Assembly: GCA_963750075.1 (NCBI GenBank)
Contig: CAVVPG010000001.1
Location: forward strand, 992,001-1,056,000
Source: Bog-473 sp963750075
GTDB taxonomy: Bacteria > Actinomycetota > Acidimicrobiia > Acidimicrobiales > RAAP-2
Length of the DNA stretch: 64,000 nt
Reading direction: 5' to 3'
Shown here piece by piece: positions 42,490 to 51,827 of the stretch. The notes under the pieces are model-generated. The model ran no database searches. It worked only from the letters and a program-made list of their open reading frames with translations, and had not been told where the DNA came from. Made by a program: the position numbers and the translations under genes. The stretch's first letter is position 1; every line of letters begins with the position of its first letter.

Positions 42490-43484
42490 GAGCGCTCTCC
42501 GATCCAGAAGCAGATGAGGACGAGGCCGCCGACGCCGATGAGCAGGGCGACGAAGCCCTCGGCCACCGGCCCGACGCCGCCCAGGCCGAAGCCTCCGGGG
42601 TTCGTCGGGTGCTGCAGCCGCTGGGTCACGTACGAGACGATGTCGCTCACCTGCTGGTCGGACAGGTTGCCCGAGAAGCGGGGCATGTTGGCCGGGCCGG
42701 TGCGGATCGCCTCGGCCACCTGTTGGGCCGTGATGGACTTGACCTGCAGCGACGGTGCGTTGGTCCCGAAGGCGAGCGCGTCACCGGCACCGGTGATGGT
42801 GTGGCAGGCGGCGCAGTTGAGAGAGAAGAGGTCCTGGCCGGCCGACTGGTCGGCCCCGCCGAGGTGCGGGTAGGGCACGGCCGGCACCGCCGGGTCCAGC
42901 GAATTGACCCAGGCCGCGAGCTCCAGCGCCTGCAGCGGCGTCAGCCGGGTCTCGCGGCGCTCGGCCTCGACCGCCTTCACGTCGGCCGCCGGCATGCGGC
43001 CCGAGCTCACCCAGAAGTCGACGGTGGCCGCGCCGACTCCCTGCAGGTTCGGGCCGATGGTGGCCAGACCCTGGGGATCGACGCCGTTGGCGTCGTTGCC
43101 GTGGCAGCTCGAGCACGTCTGGGCGAAGAGCAGGCGCCCCGCCGAGATGAAGGACTGGGGCGGGTTGGCGTAGGTGATGTAGCGGCTGCCGTAGGAGATC
43201 AGGTGGCCGTTCAGGCAGAACCGCGAGCTGCTGTTGAACGGGTTGCCGGCGTTGCGCGTCGAACCGGTGACGCCCTTGACGTTGACGGTGCCGCACGAGC
43301 GCGTCGTGACGTGCTTGTTCGGGATGAGGGGCACTTGCGCGGTGTCGGCGTGACCGCTCGCGCCGGCATCCGATCCGGGGAAGAACATCGCCAACGACGC
43401 CAGGGTGGCGACGGCGAGGAGGGCGCCCGGCATCAGGAACTGGCTGCGGAATCTCCCCGCGAGTGGTGCGCGCACGCCTTGCAT
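42486..43484 (-). CDS. qcrC: Dihaem cytochrome c subunit of the bcc complex
   Basis: A 332-residue cytochrome cc. One N-terminal membrane anchor, two c-type haem sites (CSSCH and CAACH) and a C-terminal anchor give the known QcrC plan; it connects complex III directly to CuA of the oxidase. Before the first haem site there is an extra segment of about 70 residues with two additional Cys (RSCGTV, RFCLNG) not expected in QcrC; a disulphide is possible. It starts two bases after the ctaE stop. Confidence 0.93.
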   Translation of the reverse strand: MQGVRAPLAGRFRSQFLMPGALLAVATLASLAMFFPGSDAGASGHADTAQVPLIPNKHVTTRSCGTVNVKGVTGSTRNAGNPFNSSSRFCLNGHLISYGSRYITYANPPQSFISAGRLLFAQTCSSCHGNDANGVDPQGLATIGPNLQGVGAATVDFWVSSGRMPAADVKAVEAERRETRLTPLQALELAAWVNSLDPAVPAVPYPHLGGADQSAGQDLFSLNCAACHTITGAGDALAFGTNAPSLQVKSITAQQVAEAIRTGPANMPRFSGNLSDQQVSDIVSYVTQRLQHPTNPGGFGLGGVGPVAEGFVALLIGVGGLVLICFWIGERS

Positions 43485-43486
43485 GC

Positions 43487-44089
43487 CTACTTGAGGAGGA
43501 ACAGGCAACTGTAGAGCCCGACCCAGACGATGTCGACGAAGTGCCAGTAGTACGAGACCCCCTGAATGGCCGAGAGCTCGCCGGGATCGCCTCCGATGTC
43601 GCCGCGCAGCCGCCCCAGCAGGAAGACCATGGCCAGCAGCCCGATGAAGACGTGCAGGCCGTGGAGCCCCGACATGATGTAGAAGAGCGAGCCGTACGAG
43701 TTCGTGTACCAGCGGGTGGGGCTGAACAGCCACTCGTAGGCCTGGTTCCCGAGGAACGCGACTCCCAGGATGATGGTACAGATGATCCAGATCCGGGCCG
43801 ACCGCCGCCGCCGCCATTCGGCCTGGTAGACGGCGTACTGCATGGTGAAGCTCGACGACACCAGCACGAGGGTGAAGATGCCCGCTCGCAGGACGTCGAG
43901 CTGGGTGCCTGCGGGCGGCCACGGCCCGACGGTGTTGGCCCGGATGGTGAAGAAGGCGGCGAAGAGACCGCTGAAGAACATCAGCTCGGACCCGAGCCAG
44001 ATCATGACGCCGATGGCAAGCATCGGGGGCCGGTCGTGGATGATCTTTCCCTGTGGCGCGGGGACCTCCGCCGAAACAGCCTGGGTCAC
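43487..44089 (-). CDS. ctaE: Cytochrome c oxidase subunit III
   Basis: A 200-residue subunit III with five helices, as in Actinobacteria. IWLGSELMFFSGLFAAFF and the late GLHGLHVFIGL and YWHFVDIVWVGLYSCLFLL segments are characteristic. It heads the ctaE-qcrC-qcrA-qcrB operon. The GTG at 44089 is preferred; a TAGAAA seven bases upstream hints at a leaderless message, and no ribosome site is seen. Confidence 0.93.
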   Translation of the reverse strand: MTQAVSAEVPAPQGKIIHDRPPMLAIGVMIWLGSELMFFSGLFAAFFTIRANTVGPWPPAGTQLDVLRAGIFTLVLVSSSFTMQYAVYQAEWRRRRSARIWIICTIILGVAFLGNQAYEWLFSPTRWYTNSYGSLFYIMSGLHGLHVFIGLLAMVFLLGRLRGDIGGDPGELSAIQGVSYYWHFVDIVWVGLYSCLFLLK

Positions 44090-44176
44090 AGCGCAATTTC
44101 TAGTCGACCGGGTGCTGCGTGCGCCAACCAACGGGCCCCGGCGACGCGCCCCGGGTCGGAGAGATGAATGCCCAGG

Positions 44177-46531
44177 TCAGCGCAGTTCGACGGGGAGCGG
44201 CTCGGCGTGCACGACGGTGAGCCGCTTGGTCGGTCTGGTGAGGGCGACGTAGAGGGTCCGCAGCCCTCGTGTCGTGGCCACCGGGGGGCCCTCGCCGGCG
44301 GGCTCGTCGCTCACCGCGGCGACCCGCGACGGCTCCACGACGATCACCGCGTCGAACTCGAGGCCGTTGGTCTCGTCGGCCGGCAGCACCACCAGACCCG
44401 CGCCGAGACCATTGCCCGCCGGGTCTCGCGGGTCGACGGGGTCGAGCCCCGCGTCGGCGAGGGCACGGGTCAGCTCGGGGAGCATGACGGCGGGCCCGAG
44501 GACCGCCACCCGGCCCGACGCGACCGCGGCCACCTCTTGGCGGGCGAGGTCCGCCACCGTGGTGACGAGCCCGACCCGCGAGGTGGGGACGATACGCGGC
44601 GCGTGGCCGGACTGGCGGACGGGTCGCGGCGGCGTGATGGCCGGCGCCGCCACCGCCAGGACCTGTGCGGCCAGCGCCACCACCTCCGAAGGGGTGCGGT
44701 AGCTGACCGTGAGCTCCACCAGGCGGGGCGGGCGTTGTGGGCTCAGGTGGGTGGTGATGTCGTCCCAACCCTGGGGGGCCCAGGGGCCGGTCGCCTGGGC
44801 GATGTCTCCCACCACCGTCATGGAACCCGACAGCGAGCGGCGCGCCAGCATGCGCAGCTGCATCGGCGACAGATCCTGCACCTCGTCGACCACGATGTGG
44901 CCGAAGGAGCGGATCTCGTCGTCGGCTGCGTGCATGGGGCCCGTCACCGGGACGGGCGAGGCCGCCAGGCCCTGGGGCCAGAACCCGACCTCCTGTGCTG
45001 CCGCCTCCTCATTCCTCTGGACCCGGGCGCGTTGCGACCTCCCCCCGCGTCGGGAGCCGAGCAGCGTGCGGGCCTCGTCGACGAGAGCGGTGTCGGCCAC
45101 CGTCCAGGGCACCTCGTCGAGGGCCCCGTTGCGGGGCCGGTAGAGCCGCTGCACCTCCGTCGCGCTGAGGAGGCCCTTGCCGGCCGCAGTCAGCAGCGGC
45201 CGGGCACCCAAGAGGTCGTGCAGGAATTCGTGCGGGGACAGGCGCGGCCACATCCGGTCCAGCGCCTCGGCCACCTCGGGGACCCGGCGCAACCGCTGCG
45301 CCAGATCGTTCTGCTCCTCCTGGCTCGGAGGTTCGTCGAGCTCGTCGGTTCCACTCCGGCTGAGCCTGGACCGGTACTCGTCGGCGAGCGCACGGAGCAC
45401 CTGCGACTCGACGAAGCGGCGTCGCGCGTTGTGGGTGCCGGGCCGTCGTCGGGCCACGGCCACGATGTCCTCGGTCACCCGTGCCCGCAGCCGCAGGACG
45501 CCCGCGCCGAACGGGATCTCCGCGTCGCGCCGGAGGGCTCGCTGGCGGGTGCGCACGGCCCGTGCCAACACGCGCACCATCCGCGCGTCGCCCTTCAATT
45601 TGGCGACGGCGGGATCGTCGACACCCCGCACACGGACCTCGGGCACCAGTCCCGCCACCGTCGACAGGCTCACGCCGGTCTCCCCCAGGGAAGGCAGCAC
45701 CTGCTCGATGTAGCGCAGGAAGAGGGGGTTGGGACCCACCACCAGCACGCCTTGGCGCTCTAGCGGGAAGCGGTGTGTGTACAGCAGGTAGGCGGCGCGG
45801 TGCAGCGCGACCGCCGTCTTGCCCGTCCCCGGGCCACCCTGGACGACGAGCACCCCGGCCAGCGGCGAGCGGATGATCTCGTCCTGCTCGCGCTGAATGG
45901 TGCCGATGATGTCGCCCATGTGGCCGGTGCGCGCCTGGCCGAGCGCGGAGAGCAGCGCGCCGGGGCCCCCGAGCACCAGCCCGTCGGACAGCAGCCGCTC
46001 CCCGTCGCCGTCCGGCGCCGGCGCCGACCCTGCATCGGGCGCGGGCGACCGGCCGTCCGGATCGACGAAGTACTCGTCCTCCAATCCGAGCACGGTCCGT
46101 CCCCGCACAGCGAGGTGCCGGCGCCGCGCCAGGCCCTGGGGGTCGAGACCGGTCGCCCGGTAGAACGGCTCCGCCACCGGGGCCCGCCAGTCCACGACGA
46201 GCGGCTCGTGGTCCGGGCCCGACACGGCAAGGCGGCCGATGTGGAAGGACTCGCCCAGCGCGGAGCCGTTGGCGGCGCCGTCGCCGGGCTCGGGCAACCG
46301 GTCGATGCGCCCGAAGTAGAGGGCTTGGTCACCGATGTCGAGTTGCTCCAGCCGGGCCAGGCTGGTCCGCACCACGATGTCGCGCTCCGTGCGGGACTGG
46401 AAGGTACCGCCCCGCCCGAGGTCCAGGACGCCCTGGAGCATCTGGCGCGCCTCGCCCCGCATGAACTCCAGGCCGTCGTACGCGCGGTTGAGGAATTCCT
46501 GCTCATCCTCCAGATCCGGATGTTCGGGCAC
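44177..46531 (-). CDS. helD: HelD-like RNA polymerase-associated ATPase (UvrD/Rep superfamily)
   Basis: A 784-residue superfamily 1 helicase-like protein. Walker A is GGPGTGKT at 232-239 followed by AVALHRAAYLLYTHR, the HelD-type context; Walker B is IVVDEVQDLSP; later motifs include SYRTPSEV and TLYVALTRPTKRL. The short N-terminal arm (LNRAYDGLEFM) fits class II HelD of Actinobacteria, which removes stalled RNA polymerase from DNA. A DNA helicase of the UvrD group is the alternative. The start is GTG after AAGGGGAGAG. Confidence 0.85.
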   Translation of the reverse strand: MPEHPDLEDEQEFLNRAYDGLEFMRGEARQMLQGVLDLGRGGTFQSRTERDIVVRTSLARLEQLDIGDQALYFGRIDRLPEPGDGAANGSALGESFHIGRLAVSGPDHEPLVVDWRAPVAEPFYRATGLDPQGLARRRHLAVRGRTVLGLEDEYFVDPDGRSPAPDAGSAPAPDGDGERLLSDGLVLGGPGALLSALGQARTGHMGDIIGTIQREQDEIIRSPLAGVLVVQGGPGTGKTAVALHRAAYLLYTHRFPLERQGVLVVGPNPLFLRYIEQVLPSLGETGVSLSTVAGLVPEVRVRGVDDPAVAKLKGDARMVRVLARAVRTRQRALRRDAEIPFGAGVLRLRARVTEDIVAVARRRPGTHNARRRFVESQVLRALADEYRSRLSRSGTDELDEPPSQEEQNDLAQRLRRVPEVAEALDRMWPRLSPHEFLHDLLGARPLLTAAGKGLLSATEVQRLYRPRNGALDEVPWTVADTALVDEARTLLGSRRGGRSQRARVQRNEEAAAQEVGFWPQGLAASPVPVTGPMHAADDEIRSFGHIVVDEVQDLSPMQLRMLARRSLSGSMTVVGDIAQATGPWAPQGWDDITTHLSPQRPPRLVELTVSYRTPSEVVALAAQVLAVAAPAITPPRPVRQSGHAPRIVPTSRVGLVTTVADLARQEVAAVASGRVAVLGPAVMLPELTRALADAGLDPVDPRDPAGNGLGAGLVVLPADETNGLEFDAVIVVEPSRVAAVSDEPAGEGPPVATTRGLRTLYVALTRPTKRLTVVHAEPLPVELR

Positions 46532-46651
46532 CTCTCCCCTTCCTCCCCTTTGCCCACGGGGAAACGGTTCAGTCTAGACGCCCCGCGCCGGCGGGGAGGC
46601 CGGGTGGCGGGGGTGGTGCCGCCTACGATGAGCCGGACCGAAAGGATTGCG

Positions 46652-46975
46652 ATGCTCATTTCGACCATGAACGACGTGCCCCGCTACCAGGTGACCTCGG
46701 TGCTCGGGGAGGTCTTCGGCCTGACGGTCCGCTCGCGCAACGTCGGCTCGCAGTTCGGCGCAGCCTTCAAGTCCCTCGCCGGGGGCGAGCTCAAGGGAAT
46801 GACCAAGAACCTGCAGCTCAGCCGCGAGGACGTCGTGAACCGCATGGTGGCCGAGGCAGAGGCGCGCGGGGGTAACGCGGTGCTCGCCATGCGCTTCGAC
46901 ACCTCGGAGATGGGCGGGAACTGGACGGAGATCTGCGCCTACGGCACGGCCGTCGTCATAGAGCCTCTCGGGTGA
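46652..46975 (+). CDS. YbjQ-family (UPF0145) protein
   Basis: A 107-residue protein with the YbjQ pattern: YQVTSVLGEVFGLTVRS near the N-terminus, LSREDVVNRMVAEAEARGGNAVLAMRFD and a final YGTAVVIEPLG. The fold forms pentamers; the role is unknown. AAAGGA six bases before ATG 46652 selects that start over ATG 46628. Its stop overlaps the hemE GTG, making it the first gene of the haem operon. Confidence 0.85.
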   Translation: MLISTMNDVPRYQVTSVLGEVFGLTVRSRNVGSQFGAAFKSLAGGELKGMTKNLQLSREDVVNRMVAEAEARGGNAVLAMRFDTSEMGGNWTEICAYGTAVVIEPLG

Positions 46976-48030
46976 ACCCGGCGGCAGATGCCCGCACGGA
47001 CCTCGTGCGCGCCTGCTTGCGGGAGCCGGTGACGCGCACACCGGTGTGGTTCATGCGGCAGGCCGGCCGGGCCCTCCCCGAATACCGGGCGGCCCGCGGC
47101 GACGGATCCATCCTCTCGGCCTTCGCGGACCCGTCCCTCTCCGCCGAGCTGACCCTGCAGCCGGTGCGGCGGTACGGCGTGGACGCGGCCATCGTCTTCT
47201 CCGACATCGTCGTGCCGCTGCACGCCATCGGATTCGGCGTCGAGGTCGAGCCGGGTCGCGGCCCGGTCGTGGCCGAGCCCTTCCGGAGCGAGGCCGACCT
47301 CGTCCGCCTCCGACCGTTCGAGCCCCCGGCGGATGCCCCCTATGTCGGCGAGACGGTGCGCCTCGTGTCACGCGAGCTCAGCGGGTCCGGCGTGGCCCTG
47401 ATCGGGTTCGCCGGCGCACCCTTCACCGTCGCCAGCTACATCGTCGAGGGTGGCCCCTCGCGCACCTTTGCCAAGGTGAAGGCGTTGATGCACGGCGCGC
47501 CGGACCTCTGGGCGCAGTTGACGGACCGGCTCGCCGCCATGGCGGTCGCCTCGCTCCGGGACCAGGTCCGGGCCGGTGCCGAGGCGGTGCAGCTCTTCGA
47601 CAGCTGGGCGGGGTCGCTCTCGCCCGACGAGTACACGCGCTTCGCCCTCCCGGCCACCCGCGCCGTGCTCGAGGGCGTCGCCGACCTGGGGGTGCCGACG
47701 ATCCTCTTCGGCGTCGGGACCGGTGAGTTGCTCGGGCTCATGGGCTCCGCCGGTCCCGACGTGGTCGGCGTGGACTGGCGCGTGCCCTTGGACGCGGCGC
47801 GCCGGCGCGTCGGGCCGGGCCGCGCGCTGCAGGGCAATCTGGACCCCGCGCTCTGCCTCGCACCGTGGCCCGTCGTGGCGGACGCGGCGCGCACGGTGCT
47901 CGACCGTGCCGACGACGGCTCGGGCACCGGCCACGTGTTCAACCTCGGCCATGGCGTGCTGCCCGAGACGGACCCTGCGATCCTCGGGGCGGTGGTCGAC
48001 CTCGTGCACTCCGAGACGGTGCGCGCGTGA
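46972..48030 (+). CDS. hemE: Uroporphyrinogen decarboxylase
   Basis: A 352-residue enzyme that converts uroporphyrinogen III to coproporphyrinogen III. The signature PVWFMRQAGRALPEYR, the catalytic-loop FSDIVVPLHAIG (Asp), GFAGAPFTVASYIVEGG and GNLDP are all present. It uses a GTG start in a GTGA overlap with the YbjQ gene and overlaps hemH in the same way. Confidence 0.95.
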   Translation: MNPAADARTDLVRACLREPVTRTPVWFMRQAGRALPEYRAARGDGSILSAFADPSLSAELTLQPVRRYGVDAAIVFSDIVVPLHAIGFGVEVEPGRGPVVAEPFRSEADLVRLRPFEPPADAPYVGETVRLVSRELSGSGVALIGFAGAPFTVASYIVEGGPSRTFAKVKALMHGAPDLWAQLTDRLAAMAVASLRDQVRAGAEAVQLFDSWAGSLSPDEYTRFALPATRAVLEGVADLGVPTILFGVGTGELLGLMGSAGPDVVGVDWRVPLDAARRRVGPGRALQGNLDPALCLAPWPVVADAARTVLDRADDGSGTGHVFNLGHGVLPETDPAILGAVVDLVHSETVRA

Positions 48031-48929
48031 CGTCCGGCGTCCTGCTCATGGCGCACGGCACACCGTCGAGCGCGGCCGGGATCGCGCCGTTCTACACGCG
48101 CATACGGCGCGGTCGCCCGCCCGAGCCGGCCCAGCTCGCCGAGCTCGAGGAGCGGTACCGCTCCATCGGCGGCGTGTCACCCCTCGCCGAGCGGACCCGG
48201 GCCCAGGTCGACGCCGTGCGGGCCGTGCTCGAGACCCGGGCTCCGGGTCGTTACGTCGTGGCCTTCGGCGCCAAGCACACCGAACCCCTCGTTGAGGACG
48301 CCGCGGCCACGCTGGACTCGGCCGGCCTCGATCGGGTGATCGGCCTCGTCCTCACCCCCCACGCGGCTTCCATGGGCTCGCAGCAGTACCTCGATCGTGC
48401 CGCCGCCTCGTTGACGGGGACGCCCTTCGTCCCGGTGGGGCCTTGGTACGCGGAGCCGGACTTCGTCGCCCTCCTCGCGACCCGCGTGACGGCGGCACTC
48501 CGGGCACCGCGCGGCCGCACCACCGTCATCTTCACGGCCCATTCGCTCCCCGAGCGCGTCCGGCGGGAGGGCGACACCTATCCAGAGCAGGTCGCCGAGT
48601 CGGCCCGGTTGGTCGCCGCTGCGGCCGGTGTGTCCCGCTGGGACGTCGCGTGGCAGAGCGCGGGGCGGACCCCCGAACCGTGGCTCGGCCCCGACGTGCG
48701 CGACGTGGTGCGCCGCCTGGCCGCCGAGGCCGGCACCGACGCGGTGCTGGTGTGCCCCATCGGCTTCGTGGCCGACCATCTCGAGGTCCTCTACGACCTC
48801 GACGTCGAGTTGGCCGCCGTGGCGGCGGAGTGCGGCCTCGACTACGCGCGCACCGCCTCGCTCAACGACGATCCTGCGTTCATCTCGGTGTTGGCCGACG
48901 TCGTGACCGCCGCGGACGGGGCGCACTGA
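48027..48929 (+). CDS. hemH: Ferrochelatase (coproporphyrin ferrochelatase type)
   Basis: A 300-residue chelatase. LLMAHGTP at the N-terminus, the metal-site His in VLTPHAAS, FTAHSLPERV and CPIGFVADHLEVLYDLD with the acidic residues are conserved. In Actinobacteria this enzyme inserts Fe into coproporphyrin III, acting before decarboxylation to haem by ChdC, which is not in this window. GTG start overlapping hemE. Confidence 0.92.
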   Translation: MTSGVLLMAHGTPSSAAGIAPFYTRIRRGRPPEPAQLAELEERYRSIGGVSPLAERTRAQVDAVRAVLETRAPGRYVVAFGAKHTEPLVEDAAATLDSAGLDRVIGLVLTPHAASMGSQQYLDRAAASLTGTPFVPVGPWYAEPDFVALLATRVTAALRAPRGRTTVIFTAHSLPERVRREGDTYPEQVAESARLVAAAAGVSRWDVAWQSAGRTPEPWLGPDVRDVVRRLAAEAGTDAVLVCPIGFVADHLEVLYDLDVELAAVAAECGLDYARTASLNDDPAFISVLADVVTAADGAH

Positions 48930-48930
48930 C

Positions 48931-50340
48931 ATGGCGCCGGGGCGGGTGGTCGTCGTCGGTGGTGGGATCAGCGGCCTGACGGCGGCGTGGGAGCTCACCG
49001 GCGGGGCACACCCACGACCGGACGCGCCCGGCATCGTCGTGCTGGAGTCGTCGCCGCGCTTGGGTGGCGCGCTGCGCAGCGACGACCTGGGGGGCCGTGC
49101 CGTCGACATGGGCCCCGACGGCTTCCTGGGCCGGCGACCCGAGGCCGTCGACCTCTGCCGGGAGGTGGGCCTCGACGACGAGCTCGTGCCGATCGCCGGG
49201 CGCGGCGCGTCGGTCTGGGCGCGGGGGCGCCTGCGCGCGTTACCCGAGGGGCTCGCGCTGGGCATCCCGACTCGCTTCTGGCCCACGGCCCGCTCCGGCG
49301 TCCTCGGGGTCCGGGGGCTGCTCGGCCTCGCCCGCGACGCCGTGCTCCCCCGGCCGGACGTGCGGGGACCCATCGGTGACCGCTCCATCGGGCCGCTCGT
49401 GGCCCGCAAGCTCGGGCAGCGGGTCGTCGACACTCTGGTCGACCCCCTGATCGGCGGCATCCACGCCGGCTCGGTGGACGACATGTCCGCGGCGGCGGTG
49501 TACCCGCCGCTCCTGGCCGCTGCCCAGCGCCGCGGCGGCCTCATGCGGGCCTTGCGAGCCGAGGTCCCGGCGCCCGACCCCGAGGCCCCCCCGCTGTTCT
49601 GGTCCCTCCGTGACGGCATGGCCTCGCTCGTCGGCGCCCTGGCGTCGGGTCTCGGTGCGCGGGGGGTCGACATCCGAGTGTCCGCCCCGGCCGACCGGCT
49701 CACCCGGACCGACGGCGGCTGGACGGTGTGGTCGGACGGCCAGGCGTGGGCGGCGGACGCGGTGGTGCTGGCCACGCCGGCCCCCGCGACGGCCGCGCTG
49801 TTGCAGGCCCACGACGACGAGGCGGCCGGCTTGCTCGGGGCCATCGAGTACGCCTCGGTCGCCCTCGTGACCTTCCGTGCCGATGCCGGCGACGTCCCGT
49901 CGGACCTGCACGGCACCGGCTTCCTCGTGCCGCGGCACAGCCCGCACAAGGGCCGCGAGGCCTGGGCCGTGACGGCCTGCACGTTCCTCGACCGCAAGTG
50001 GCCCCACCTGGCACGCGACGGTGAGGTGCTCCTGCGCGCGTCGCTCGGCCGCATGGACGATGCGCGCCCCGACACCTGGAGCGACGAGGAGACGGCACGG
50101 CGGGCCTGGGACGAGCTCGGTGCGCTGCTGGGCGTCACCGGTCAGCCGAAGGACGCCGTGGTCCTGCGGTGCCCCCGCGCCCTCCCGCAGTACCGCGTCC
50201 ACCATCTCTTGCGCACCGCCGGCACCGAGGCCGCGGTGGCCCGGCTCGGCGGCGTGGCCGTGGCCGGCGCGGCCTACCACGGTGTCGGCATTCCGGCGTG
50301 CGTCGCGAGCGGACGGGCGGCGGCCCACGCGCTCTTGTGA
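48931..50340 (+). CDS. hemY: Coproporphyrinogen/protoporphyrinogen oxidase (HemY/CgoX type)
   Basis: A 469-residue FAD enzyme. The dinucleotide motif VVVVGGGISGLTAAWEL opens the protein; PRLGGALRS and DMGPDGFL follow; VAGAAYHGVGIPACVASG closes the FAD site. It oxidises the porphyrinogen to the porphyrin, and in this lineage should supply coproporphyrin III to the ferrochelatase. ATG one base after the hemH stop; GTGA overlap with lnt. Confidence 0.92.
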   Translation: MAPGRVVVVGGGISGLTAAWELTGGAHPRPDAPGIVVLESSPRLGGALRSDDLGGRAVDMGPDGFLGRRPEAVDLCREVGLDDELVPIAGRGASVWARGRLRALPEGLALGIPTRFWPTARSGVLGVRGLLGLARDAVLPRPDVRGPIGDRSIGPLVARKLGQRVVDTLVDPLIGGIHAGSVDDMSAAAVYPPLLAAAQRRGGLMRALRAEVPAPDPEAPPLFWSLRDGMASLVGALASGLGARGVDIRVSAPADRLTRTDGGWTVWSDGQAWAADAVVLATPAPATAALLQAHDDEAAGLLGAIEYASVALVTFRADAGDVPSDLHGTGFLVPRHSPHKGREAWAVTACTFLDRKWPHLARDGEVLLRASLGRMDDARPDTWSDEETARRAWDELGALLGVTGQPKDAVVLRCPRALPQYRVHHLLRTAGTEAAVARLGGVAVAGAAYHGVGIPACVASGRAAAHALL

Positions 50341-51827
50341 GCAGCGTGCCGCGCCGGGGGCGCGTGGCCGTCCCCTCGGTCGTGGCCGGAGTGCTCCTCG
50401 CGCTGTCGCTCCCACCCTGGGGGTGGTGGCCGCTCGGTCCCCTCGGTGCCGCGCTGCTCTACTGGCGGCTGGCGGGGCTGGAGCTGCGGACGCGGGTGTG
50501 GTCCGGGTGGTTGGCCGGACTGGGCTGCTACGGCATCGGGCTGGCCTGGGCGCGCTCGTTCAACTGGTACGGCGCCCTGGCGCTCGTCCTCGCCGAAGCG
50601 CTCTTCTTCGCCGCCGCCGGCGCGCTCACGCCACCGGAACGGGGCCGTGCGCCGGCCTTCGTGGGCGCCTGCACGCTGGCCGAGGCGCTGCGCATGACCT
50701 GGCCCTTCGGTGGGCTGCCGCTGGGCGGGGTGTTCCTGGGCCAGGCTGACGGCCCGCTCGTGGAGCTGGCGCGGCTCGGTGGGCCGCTCCTGATCACGGC
50801 GGGGGTCTGGGCGGCCGGGGTCGCCCTGGCCACGTTCGTCGCGTGGCTCGGGGCGGGCCGTCGCCACGGGTCGCGGCCCGCCGCTCTGGGCGCGGCTGTC
50901 GTCGCCGGCGGCATCGTCGCGCTGACCGTCGCCGGTGCCCTCGCCCCCGACGGCGGTGCCGCGGTGCGCACGCTCCGCGTGGCCCTGGTCCAGGGGGGAG
51001 GGCAGCGGGGGCTGAGCAAGGAGCAGGTCTCGCCGACCACGGTCTACGAGGCGCAGCTCGCGGCGACCTACCGGGTCCTGTCCGTCCATGCGGCACCGGA
51101 CCTGGTGCTGTGGCCCGAGGACGTCGTCGCGCTGGATCGCCCCCTGGCCGGCTCCCCCGAGGCCGCGCTGCTCAGCCGGCTGGCCCGGGAACTCCGGGCC
51201 ACGCTCGTCGTCGGGGTGACCGAGCCCGCGTCGAGCACGACGTTCCGCAACGAGATCGTCGCCTGGGGGCCGCGCGGGCACATCGTGGGCGTGTTCGAGA
51301 AGGTGCACCGGGTGCCCTTCGGCGAGTACGTCCCCGCTCGCTCCTTCTTCTCACACCTGGCCGACCTCTCCGGCGTGCCGACCGACGCCGTCCCGGGGAA
51401 CGGGACCGGGCTCATGCGCACCCCGGCCGGTCCACTCGGGCTCCTCGTGTCGTTCGAGATCTTCTACGCCGGCCGCAGCCACTCCTCCGTGCGTGCCGGT
51501 GCGGAGCTGCTCGCCGTCCCGACCAACACCTCGTCGTACGCCACGTCGCAAGTGCCCTCGCAGGAGATCGCGGCGGCCAGGGTGCAGGCGGTCGAGACGG
51601 GACGCGACCTCGTGCAGGCGGCCCCCACCGGCTACAGCACCGTGGTCACCGACCGTGGTGTCGTCGTGGAGCGCAGCACCCTGGGGAGGCGCCAGGTGCT
51701 CACGGCCACCGTCGACCTCCGTCGCGGCTTGACGCCCTACGACCACTGGGGCGACCTTCCCGTCCTGATCCTCTCCGTGCTCGCGCTCGGCGGCGGCTGG
51801 GTCCGTCAGCTGCGCCGTCAGTCGTAG
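50337..51827 (+). CDS. lnt: Apolipoprotein N-acyltransferase, catalytic Cys replaced by Ser
   Basis: A 496-residue protein with about six N-terminal membrane helices (residues 12-200) and a nitrilase-like domain (about 213-460). Of the Lnt catalytic triad, Glu261 (LWPED) and Lys322 (FEKVHRVPFGEY) are present. The third position, expected as Cys in 'CYE' or 'CFE', reads VSFEIFY with Ser372. The enzyme normally adds the N-acyl chain to lipoproteins in the membrane. Loss of the Cys would block the usual thioester mechanism. It is the last gene of the hem operon. Confidence 0.82.
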   Translation: MSSVPRRGRVAVPSVVAGVLLALSLPPWGWWPLGPLGAALLYWRLAGLELRTRVWSGWLAGLGCYGIGLAWARSFNWYGALALVLAEALFFAAAGALTPPERGRAPAFVGACTLAEALRMTWPFGGLPLGGVFLGQADGPLVELARLGGPLLITAGVWAAGVALATFVAWLGAGRRHGSRPAALGAAVVAGGIVALTVAGALAPDGGAAVRTLRVALVQGGGQRGLSKEQVSPTTVYEAQLAATYRVLSVHAAPDLVLWPEDVVALDRPLAGSPEAALLSRLARELRATLVVGVTEPASSTTFRNEIVAWGPRGHIVGVFEKVHRVPFGEYVPARSFFSHLADLSGVPTDAVPGNGTGLMRTPAGPLGLLVSFEIFYAGRSHSSVRAGAELLAVPTNTSSYATSQVPSQEIAAARVQAVETGRDLVQAAPTGYSTVVTDRGVVVERSTLGRRQVLTATVDLRRGLTPYDHWGDLPVLILSVLALGGGWVRQLRRQS

